Source: Streptomyces sp. NRRL WC-3742
Lineage (GTDB): Bacteria > Actinomycetota > Actinomycetes > Streptomycetales > Streptomycetaceae
Direction of reading: 5' to 3'
DNA length: 64,000 nt
Assembly (NCBI RefSeq): GCF_000720635.1
Contig: NZ_JOCF01000017.1
Span: forward strand, 1-64,000
The notes below the pieces were generated by a model. The model had not been told where the DNA came from. It saw only the letters and a list, made by a program, of their open reading frames with translations, and made no database searches. The translations under genes and the position numbers were made by a program. This document shows, piece after piece, positions 58,010 to 64,000 of this stretch. The first letter of the stretch is position 1. Each line of letters begins with the position of its first letter.

Positions 58010-59620
58010 TCAGTGCGCCGCTACGGGCTCCGGCGCGCTCTTCGGCTCGTCCCCGCCGTCCTCGGCGCCGTAGTCGGCGGGCGAGGTCTCGTCCGCTCCG
58101 ACCGGCGCCTTGGCGGCCCGCAGCACCAGGGTGAGCACCACCGCGACGAGCAGGTTGAGCACGAAGGCCGTCAGCCCGATGTAGCCGAGCTGGCCGAGCA
58201 CGGGGATCTCGGCCGAGTTGCCGCCGAAGTGCTTGGTGGCCTTGCTGGGGATCTCGTACGCCTTCCAGGTGCCGTAGACCATGCCGGCCGCCCACCCGGC
58301 GAACAGCGCCCAGTGGTGGAACCAGCGGGTGAACAGGCCGCCGACGATCGCCACGAAGGTCTGCAGGATCCACAGGCCGCCCAGCAGCTGGAGGTTGATC
58401 GCGGCCTGCTTGTCCATGCCGAGGACGAAGACCAGCGCGCCGACCTTCACCAGCAGCGAGACCAGCTTGGCCACCCGGGTCTCGTCGGCGGGGGTGGCGG
58501 CGGGCCTGAACCACTCCTTGTAGACGTTGCGGGTGAACAGGTTGGCCGCCGCGATGGACATGATGGCGGCCGGCACCAGCGCGCCGATCCCGATCGCGGC
58601 GAAGGCCACGCCGGTGAACCAGTCCGGGAACATGCTCGCGAACAGCTGCGGCACCGAGAGCTGGGCGTTGTAGCCCTTCTCCTTGGTGCCGACGCCGGCC
58701 GCGAGGGCCATGAAGCCCAGCAGCGCCAGCAGGCCCAGCATCAGCGAGTACGCGGGCATGATCGCCATGTTGCGGCGCACGGTGTTGCGGGACTTGGAGG
58801 CCAGCACGCCCGTCACCGAGTGCGGGTACATGAACAGCGCCATCGCCGAGCCGAGGCCGAGCGTGGCGTACACCCACTGCTTGTCCGCCGGGACGGTCAT
58901 CGAGCCGGTCTTGGTCTGCTTGAAGTGCTCCGCGACCGAGTCGAAGATGTGGCCGTAGCCGCCGAGCCGGATCGGGATGTAGATCACCGCGACGATGATC
59001 ACGATGTAGACCAGCGCGTCCTTGACGAAGGCGATCAGCGCCGGGGCGCGCAGCCCGGAGGAGTAGGTGTAGGCGGCCAGCACGCCGAAGGCGATGAACA
59101 GCGGCAGGTCCTTGACGAACCAGCCGGCGTTCTCCCCGCCGCCGAGGCCCAGCACGTCCAGCACCGCCTGGATGCCGACGAGCTGCAGCGCGATGTACGG
59201 CATGGTGGCGAGGATGCCGGTGAGCGCGACCACCAGGGACAGCGGCCGCGAGCCGTAGCGCCCGCGTACGAAGTCGGCCGGGGTGACGTAGCCGTGCACC
59301 CGGGAGACCGACCAGAGCCGGGGGAGGAAGAGGAACACCAGGGGGTACGCGATGATCGTGTACGGCACCGCGAAGAAGCCCGCCGCGCCCGTCGCGTACA
59401 CCGCCGCGGGGACGGCGATGAAGGTGTACGCGGTGTAGAGGTCGCCGCCGAGCAGGAACCAGGTCACCCAGGTGCCGAAGCTGCGCCCGCCCAGGCCCCA
59501 CTCGCTCAGGTGGGCCGCGTTGTCCGCGCGGCGCCAGCGGGAGGCGAGGAAGCCCATCACGGTGACCAGGGCGAAGAAGAGGACGAAGACCACGAGGGCC
59601 GGAACGTTGACGTCCTTCAT
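58010..59620 (-). CDS. Sodium:solute symporter, MctP-like monocarboxylate uptake
   Basis: A 536-aa SSS family transporter with about 13 transmembrane helices. The family signature region near TM5 (GGENAGWFVKDLPLFIAFGVLAAYTYSSGLRAPALIAFVKD) is visible in pieces, and the acidic tail is cytoplasmic. Pairing with a DUF3311 protein is typical of MctP-type systems that take up lactate, pyruvate or other monocarboxylates; the true substrate is inferred. The ATG overlaps the DUF3311 stop by ATGA. Confidence 0.88.
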   Translation of the reverse strand: MKDVNVPALVVFVLFFALVTVMGFLASRWRRADNAAHLSEWGLGGRSFGTWVTWFLLGGDLYTAYTFIAVPAAVYATGAAGFFAVPYTIIAYPLVFLFLPRLWSVSRVHGYVTPADFVRGRYGSRPLSLVVALTGILATMPYIALQLVGIQAVLDVLGLGGGENAGWFVKDLPLFIAFGVLAAYTYSSGLRAPALIAFVKDALVYIVIIVAVIYIPIRLGGYGHIFDSVAEHFKQTKTGSMTVPADKQWVYATLGLGSAMALFMYPHSVTGVLASKSRNTVRRNMAIMPAYSLMLGLLALLGFMALAAGVGTKEKGYNAQLSVPQLFASMFPDWFTGVAFAAIGIGALVPAAIMSIAAANLFTRNVYKEWFRPAATPADETRVAKLVSLLVKVGALVFVLGMDKQAAINLQLLGGLWILQTFVAIVGGLFTRWFHHWALFAGWAAGMVYGTWKAYEIPSKATKHFGGNSAEIPVLGQLGYIGLTAFVLNLLVAVVLTLVLRAAKAPVGADETSPADYGAEDGGDEPKSAPEPVAAH

Positions 59621-59913
59621 CGGGCACCCCCGGTCCGGGCCGCCTTGCGGGCCTTCTCGTCACGGTTGATCAGCAGGTAGGCGGCGACGGTGAAGACCGC
59701 CGACACCGGCACCCAGAGCAGCTGGTACCAGTAGAAGAAGGGGACACCGGACACCGCCGGGTCGGTCTTGTCGTAGGAGGACACCCAGAGCATCGCGACG
59801 ATGGGCACGAGCAGGGCGAGCCCGGCGAGCACCCGTTCGGGCGTCACCACCGGGACGGTGGGCCCGGTCGACTGGGGCATGTCATCTTCGAGTGGATCGG
59901 GTTCTGACGGCAT
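59617..59913 (-). CDS. DUF3311 small membrane protein
   Basis: A small two-helix membrane protein (helices about 28-45 and 64-84 from the upstream start; PFFYWYQLLWVPVSAVFTVAAYLLI) of the DUF3311 family that accompanies SSS transporters, perhaps as an accessory subunit. I chose the ATG at 59913 (98 aa), which has GGAG 5 nt upstream; an ATG at 59880 would give 87 aa with a weaker site. It is the first gene of the pair and is translationally coupled to the symporter. Confidence 0.85.
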   Translation of the reverse strand: MPSEPDPLEDDMPQSTGPTVPVVTPERVLAGLALLVPIVAMLWVSSYDKTDPAVSGVPFFYWYQLLWVPVSAVFTVAAYLLINRDEKARKAARTGGAR

Positions 59914-60148
59914 CTCGGCTCCGCTCCGGAGGGCTTCGTTACCCGTCGATGCCGCAGCCCCCGGGAAACCGCACGCCCCCGCGAGCCCGCCGAGCGGCAC
60001 CAGAGGTGATCAACGGTCGGTACGGCTGCGAAATGTAGAGCATGGCGTGACCCATGTCACCGGGAACGGCAGAACTTCCCGCCAGTCGGACGGGCCGCGC
60101 GCCGGTGCTCGGCCGGGCGCCGCCCCCTCTGTTCCGGCCTGTTCCGGC

Positions 60149-60940
60149 CTACTCCGGACGCTTGAGGCGGGTGATGAACTTGTAGCGGTCGCCGCGGTAG
60201 ATGGAGCGCACCCACTCGACCGGGTCGCCGTCCGCGTCGAAGGAGTGCCGGGAGAGCTGGAGCATCGGCAGGCCCAGGTCGGAGCCGAGCAGCCCGGCCT
60301 CGCGCGGGTTGGCGAGGGTGGTCTCGATGGTCTCCTCCGCCTCGGCGACGCTGACCCCGTAGACCTCGCGCAGCGCGGTGTAGAGGGAGTTGTGCTTGGC
60401 CAGGTTCTTGCGCAGCGCGGGGAAGCGCTTGGCGGACAGGTGGGCGACCTCGATGGCCATCGGGTCGCCGTTGGCCAGGCGCAGGCGCTCGATGCGCAGC
60501 ACGCGCCCGCCGGGCTTGATGTCGAGCAGCGGGGCGAGCCGGTCGTCGGCGGTGATGTAGCCGATCTCGATCAGCCGGGAGGCGGGCTCCAGGCCCTGGG
60601 CGCGCATGTCCTCCGTGTAGGAGGTCAGCTGCAGCGCCTGGGCGACCTTGGGCTTGGCGACGAAGGTGCCCTTGCCCTGGATGCGCTCCAGCCGGCCTTC
60701 GACCACCAGCTCCTGGAGGGCCTGGCGCACGGTGGTGCGGGAGGTGTCGAACTGCGCGGCGAGCGCCCTCTCCGGCGGTACGGGCGTGCCGGCGGGCTGG
60801 GTCTCGGTGAGCTGGAGCAGGTGGCGCTTGAGGCCGTAGTACTTGGGGACGCGTGCGGTCGGGTCGGTGCCGGCCTGCGTGGGCAGGTTCTTCACCTCGG
60901 GGTCGTTGACCTGGGCGCTGGTTCCCCCGTCGCTGCTCAT
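60149..60940 (-). CDS. dasR: GntR/HutC-family regulator DasR
   Basis: A 263-aa HutC-type GntR regulator: winged helix (about 33-96, [39 protein letters not shown] in pieces) and a UTRA effector domain (about 110-258). Divergence from dasABC and the remembered DasR sequence ([13 protein letters not shown]) identify it as the global repressor of GlcNAc and chitin metabolism, which releases DNA on binding glucosamine-6-phosphate or related metabolites. The 5' leader has an 8-bp hairpin (60963-60984). It controls many genes outside the window. Confidence 0.94.
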   Translation of the reverse strand: MSSDGGTSAQVNDPEVKNLPTQAGTDPTARVPKYYGLKRHLLQLTETQPAGTPVPPERALAAQFDTSRTTVRQALQELVVEGRLERIQGKGTFVAKPKVAQALQLTSYTEDMRAQGLEPASRLIEIGYITADDRLAPLLDIKPGGRVLRIERLRLANGDPMAIEVAHLSAKRFPALRKNLAKHNSLYTALREVYGVSVAEAEETIETTLANPREAGLLGSDLGLPMLQLSRHSFDADGDPVEWVRSIYRGDRYKFITRLKRPE

Positions 60941-60984
60941 CCGGCCTGTTCTCCCGCTTCTCGCGGGGCCTTTTCGGGCCCCGC

Positions 60985-61057
60985 CACATCGTTAACGGAC
61001 CACATCGTTGCATGTATGGCTACGGAACGAATACCTCATCACGCGATGAACGATGTG
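60985..61057. repeat. Three copies of CACATCGTT in the dasR leader
   Basis: CACATCGTT occurs at 60985-60993 and 61001-61009 in the same direction (16-bp spacing) and inverted at 61049-61057. They lie between dasR and the dre sites, in or near the dasR promoter, and could bind an unidentified regulator. Confidence 0.6.
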
Positions 61058-61102
61058 CGGTGTCGGCTTGATAACGGGTGGTCGAGATCGGTCCAACGGC
61101 CG

Positions 61103-61154
61103 TTGACAGGCCCATTGGTCTAGGCCAAGCTCCAGGCATCTGGTCTACACCACT
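61103..61154 (+). promoter_or_regulatory. dasA promoter with two dre (DasR) sites
   Basis: TTGACA (61103-61108), 17 bp, and CAAGCT (61126-61131) form a possible promoter. A dre-like site ATTGGTCTAGGCCAAG (61114-61129) lies between the boxes, and a better one TCTGGTCTACACCACT (61139-61154) just after; the second matches 14 of 16 positions of ACTGGTCTAGACCACT as I recall it. DasR binding here would block dasABC transcription. Confidence 0.85.
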
Positions 61155-61280
61155 AGGCCGGTTCCGATGAATCCCCCCACCTGTTCGAAGGGGTCCGCGG
61201 CACCTTTCCTCCCGCTTTGCGTGGGTCTGCCGCTGCCGCCCGACGTGGGGTAACCCAATGGCATCCCTCAGGAGGATGGC

Positions 61281-62570
61281 GTGAAGCGTCAGCTCATCGC
61301 GGCGGTCGGCGTCGCAGCAATGGTCGTCGGCCTGGCGGCTTGTGGCTCGGACAGCAAGAAGTCGGACGACAAGGGTTCGTCGACCTCCGCTGCCTCCTCG
61401 GCCGACAAGTACAAGGGCAAGACGCTCAAGGTGTGGACGATGAGCGGCACGGCCCCCAAGGGCTGGACCGACTCCGTGAAGACCGAGTTCGAGACCGCCT
61501 ACCCGGGCTCGAAGGTCGAGTTCGCCACCCAGGAGTGGGGCGGCATCGGCGCCAAGGTCACCGCCGCGCTCTCCGAGGGCTCGGTCGACGTCCTGGAGGT
61601 CGGCAACACCCAGACCGCCGGTTACGCCGCCTCGGGCGGTCTGCTGGACATCACCAAGGACAAGTCCGCCCTCGGTGGCGACGACTGGGCCGCCAACCAG
61701 AACGAGTCCGCCGTCCTGGACGGCAAGCAGTACGCCGCGCCGTGGTACGTCACCAACCGCGTCGTCGCCTACAACAAGGACCTCTGGGCCAAGGCGCAGC
61801 TGACCGACGCCCCGAAGACCCTCGACGAGTTCTACGCCGACCTCGACAAGCTCAAGGCCACCGCCGGCGTCTCCGACCCGATCTACATGCCGGGCCAGGA
61901 GTGGTACGTCTACTTCGGTCTGCTCACCAGCGAGGGTGGCAAGATCGCCAAGAAGGAGGGCGACAAGTGGGTCGGCGGCCTGTCCTCCCCCGAGGCGCAG
62001 AAGGCGTTCGAGACCTACAAGGCGCTGCAGAGCCACTCGGTCACCGGCCCGAAGGACAAGGACGAGGCCACCCCGCAGCAGAAGGACGTCTTCGGCAAGG
62101 GTGACGTCGGCGCCATCATCGGCCTCGGCTGGGAGCTCCCGAAGGAAGAGGTCATTCCGGCCAGCAAGATCGGCTTCTTCCCGCTCCCCGGCAAGACCGC
62201 CGACAAGGCGTCCGGCGTGTTCCTCGGTGGCTCGAACCTGGCGATCGCCGCGCAGAGCAAGAACACCGACATGGCCAAGGACTTCCTGAAGATCGCTCTC
62301 AACGACAAGAACGAGAGCATGTTCGCCGCGGCCGGCAGCATCCCGAACAAGGCCAAGCTGAACAGCCAGATCAAGGGCGACTTCGCCGTGGCCGCGCAGA
62401 AGGCCGCCGCGGTCGGTGCCATCACCCCGAACACCCCGAACTGGGCGAGCGTCGAGGACAACCCGAACCCGGTCAAGGAGTTCCTGACCGCGGCCCTGAC
62501 GGGTGACTACGCCGCCGCCGCCAAGAAGGCGGACGACGAGATCGCGAAGCGTCTCAACCAGAAGCAGTAA
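61281..62570 (+). CDS. dasA: ABC transporter solute-binding lipoprotein DasA
   Basis: A 429-aa extracellular solute-binding protein of the CUT1 carbohydrate type. The signal peptide ends in a lipobox V-G-L-A-A-C with C21 as lipid anchor, followed by a Ser/Asp/Lys linker. In S. coelicolor DasA binds chitobiose and is needed for chitin sensing and development. The GTG start has AGGAGG five nt upstream. Its gene is separated from dasB by a stem-loop, which should give more binding protein than permease. Control by DasR is indicated by the dre sites. Confidence 0.94.
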   Translation: MKRQLIAAVGVAAMVVGLAACGSDSKKSDDKGSSTSAASSADKYKGKTLKVWTMSGTAPKGWTDSVKTEFETAYPGSKVEFATQEWGGIGAKVTAALSEGSVDVLEVGNTQTAGYAASGGLLDITKDKSALGGDDWAANQNESAVLDGKQYAAPWYVTNRVVAYNKDLWAKAQLTDAPKTLDEFYADLDKLKATAGVSDPIYMPGQEWYVYFGLLTSEGGKIAKKEGDKWVGGLSSPEAQKAFETYKALQSHSVTGPKDKDEATPQQKDVFGKGDVGAIIGLGWELPKEEVIPASKIGFFPLPGKTADKASGVFLGGSNLAIAAQSKNTDMAKDFLKIALNDKNESMFAAAGSIPNKAKLNSQIKGDFAVAAQKAAAVGAITPNTPNWASVEDNPNPVKEFLTAALTGDYAAAAKKADDEIAKRLNQKQ

Positions 62571-62588
62571 GTGCTGAGCGGCGTCGCT

Positions 62589-62614
62589 CACCGGCCCCCG
62601 GCGGGGGGCCGGTG
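62589..62614 (+). terminator. Intercistronic stem-loop between dasA and dasB
   Basis: CACCGGCCCCC (62589-62599) pairs with GGGGGCCGGTG (62604-62614) over a GGCG loop. Such hairpins after binding-protein genes stabilise the upstream message or cause partial termination. Confidence 0.75.
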
Positions 62615-62658
62615 GGCGGCGCCTGTCCGTCGTGGCCGGTTGTGAGGAAGTGAGAACG

Positions 62659-63687
62659 ATGGCTGTGCATTCGGAGCGGGTGCAGACCCCGGCCCCGGAG
62701 GCGGGGGACGAGGTCGTGGCCAGGGAAGTGAGCGGTGCCGGGAACGGCGGGGGCAGGCGCTCCGTGCCGAAGGGCACCAGATCCGCGGGCGGTCCGAGCC
62801 TGGGCGCCCGCTTCGCGCCGTATGCGCTGCTGCTGCCCGCCACCGTGGCGACCCTCGCCCTGCTGGGCTGGCCGCTGGTGAAGATCTTCCTGGTGTCGTT
62901 CCAGAACCTCAACCGGCGCCAGATCATCATGCACCTCACGGAGTGGGTGGGCTTCGACAACTACTCCGAGCAGCTGAAGGACCCGGAGTTCTGGGCCGTC
63001 ACCGGGCGCACCGTCGTCTTCACCGGCGTCAACGTGGCGCTGACCATGGTCGCCGGCACCCTGGTGGGCCTGCTGCTCAACATCCTCGGCAAGAAGATGC
63101 GCCTGGGGCTGTCGATCGCGCTGGTCCTGGCCTGGGCCATGCCGATCGTCGCCGCCACCACCGTCTACACCTGGCTGTTCGACTCCCAGTACGGCGTCGT
63201 CAACTGGCTTCTGGACAAGGCCGGCTGGCACTCGATGGCCGGCTACAACTGGATGAGCGACGAGTACACGACGTTCTTCGTCGTCACCCTGCTGATCGTC
63301 TGGCAGTCGATCCCGTTCGTGGCGTTCAACATGTACGCCGCGCTGACGACCATCCCCAAGGAGCTGTACGAGGCCGCCCGCATGGACGGCGCCGGCTCCG
63401 GCAAGATCTTCAGCCTGGTGATCTTCCCCAACCTGAAGCCGTTCTTCCTGGCCACGACGTTCCTGGAGATCATCTGGATCTTCAAGAGCTTCACCCAGGT
63501 CTACGCCATCAACGCCGGCGGCCCCGACAAGCTCACCCGGACCCTGCCCGTGCACGCCTACCTGGAGGGCACCTCCAGCCAGCACTACGGCGTCGGCGCC
63601 ACGATCGCCGTGCTCACCATCCTGATGCTGTGCGTGCTGATGGCGTACTACTTCCGCATCCTGATCAAGCAGGAGGACGAGCTGTGA
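62659..63687 (+). CDS. dasB: Sugar ABC transporter permease DasB
   Basis: A 342-aa permease with a 45-residue cytoplasmic extension, six transmembrane helices (from about residue 57) and the EAA loop E-A-A-R-M-D-G-A-G-S-G-K-I-F that contacts the ATPase. It belongs to the MalF-like half of the CUT1 transporter. I used the ATG at 62659, preceded by GAGGAAG. The stop overlaps the dasC start by GTGA. The ATPase partner is not encoded here; in Streptomyces the shared MsiK serves this role. Confidence 0.93.
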   Translation: MAVHSERVQTPAPEAGDEVVAREVSGAGNGGGRRSVPKGTRSAGGPSLGARFAPYALLLPATVATLALLGWPLVKIFLVSFQNLNRRQIIMHLTEWVGFDNYSEQLKDPEFWAVTGRTVVFTGVNVALTMVAGTLVGLLLNILGKKMRLGLSIALVLAWAMPIVAATTVYTWLFDSQYGVVNWLLDKAGWHSMAGYNWMSDEYTTFFVVTLLIVWQSIPFVAFNMYAALTTIPKELYEAARMDGAGSGKIFSLVIFPNLKPFFLATTFLEIIWIFKSFTQVYAINAGGPDKLTRTLPVHAYLEGTSSQHYGVGATIAVLTILMLCVLMAYYFRILIKQEDEL

Positions 63688-64000
63688 GGCGCTCTCTCTT
63701 CGGACGTACCTGGCCGAACGCGATCGCGGCCGTCCTCATCGTCTTCTTCATCTTCCCCGTCTACTGGATGATCGCCACGTCCTTCAAGAAGGACCAGGAC
63801 ATCACCAGCAAGACGCCGGTGTTCATCCCGTTCAACGGCACCCTGGAGCACTACACCACCGCCACCGGCGTGGAGAAGTTCTGGGAGTACGTCACCAACA
63901 GCGTGGTCGTCACCGTCGCCGCGGTGCTGCTGTCGCTGCTGATCGCGACCATGGCCTCCTTCGCCATCGCGCGCATGAGGTTCCGCGGCCGCAAGGCGTT
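63684..64000 (+). CDS. dasC: Sugar ABC transporter permease DasC, partial
   Basis: The first 105 codons of a MalG-like permease, cut by the window end. It starts M-R-R-S-L-F-G-R-T-W-P, has a transmembrane helix at about 12-32 (AIAAVLIVFFIFPVYWMIATSFK) and the beginning of the permease domain (NSVVVTVAAVLLSLLIATMASFAIARMRF). The GTG is coupled to the dasB stop. Completes the DasABC uptake system for chitobiose/GlcNAc. Confidence 0.92.
   Translation, partial: MRRSLFGRTWPNAIAAVLIVFFIFPVYWMIATSFKKDQDITSKTPVFIPFNGTLEHYTTATGVEKFWEYVTNSVVVTVAAVLLSLLIATMASFAIARMRFRGRKA

Noticed and set aside
1..64000. CRISPR array, insertion sequence, prophage or integrated element
   Set aside because: No repeat-spacer series, transposase, integrase or att-like duplication was recognised on either strand.

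Overview
The window is chromosomal DNA of a high-GC actinomycete, almost certainly a Streptomyces or close relative (Streptomycetaceae). Grounds: codon bias, frequent GTG starts, near absence of TTA codons, and a gene set and order (hisN, rsgA, aroA, sigR-rsrA, def, nrdAB, dasR-dasABC) that from memory resembles the core region around SCO5180-SCO5235 of S. coelicolor. No insertion sequence, prophage, CRISPR array or integrase was seen. One RNA gene was found, an initiator-type tRNA-Met.

Left part (1-24 kb) is mostly core housekeeping. It holds a ThiF-like protein and a YgjP-type metallopeptidase divergent around an inverted pair of DnaA-box-like sequences, a Nudix hydrolase coupled to a metalloprotease-like protein, an epimerase-like SDR, moaE, a PDZ-Lon protease, a giant UPF0182 membrane protein, the tRNA, a Sel1-repeat protein, and a Fur-type regulator divergent from a catalase with an operator inside the catalase promoter. 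These are followed by hisN, a Gdx-like SMR exporter, rsgA-aroA, a membrane M50-like protease, an SRAP DNA-crosslink protein with an alpha/beta hydrolase, and sigR-rsrA behind a textbook sigma-R promoter.

Middle part (24-45 kb) starts with an HD-GYP protein coupled to a degenerate HD-domain partner, a TPR protein, peptide deformylase, and a two-component system divergent from a D,D-carboxypeptidase and an EEP hydrolase. It then becomes more accessory: threonine aldolase-like enzyme, two TetR/target pairs, a LysR/MFS/isochorismatase group, and FabV. From 40.6 to 45.2 kb it looks recently assembled. This stretch has two adjacent genes sharing an unrecognised N-terminal domain (D-[IL]-Y-S-G-R-P-N-P), the first carrying a TTA codon and a Cys-rich, possibly hydrolytic C-terminal domain; an SseB-like gene; three copies of a near-identical hairpin repeat; and the eroded remains of a whiJ-type regulator/anti-sigma locus. 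This is the best candidate here for an undescribed system.

Right part (45-64 kb) has the class Ia ribonucleotide reductase operon nrdAB under two predicted NrdR boxes plus a cobalamin riboswitch. Next come a three-gene exopolysaccharide-type locus (GT2 synthase with a TTA codon, GH26-like and GH12-like/ricin proteins), a DUF2510 protein, a GNAT enzyme, a GlxA-family regulator with a 10-bp inverted-repeat operator, a histidine phosphatase, and a DUF3311/SSS monocarboxylate-type transporter. The window ends with dasR divergent from dasABC, the chitobiose/GlcNAc uptake system, with two dre-like DasR sites in the dasA promoter region; it cuts dasC.

Functional assignments rest on motifs and remembered family features; no database search was possible. 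Start sites were chosen by Shine-Dalgarno spacing where visible.
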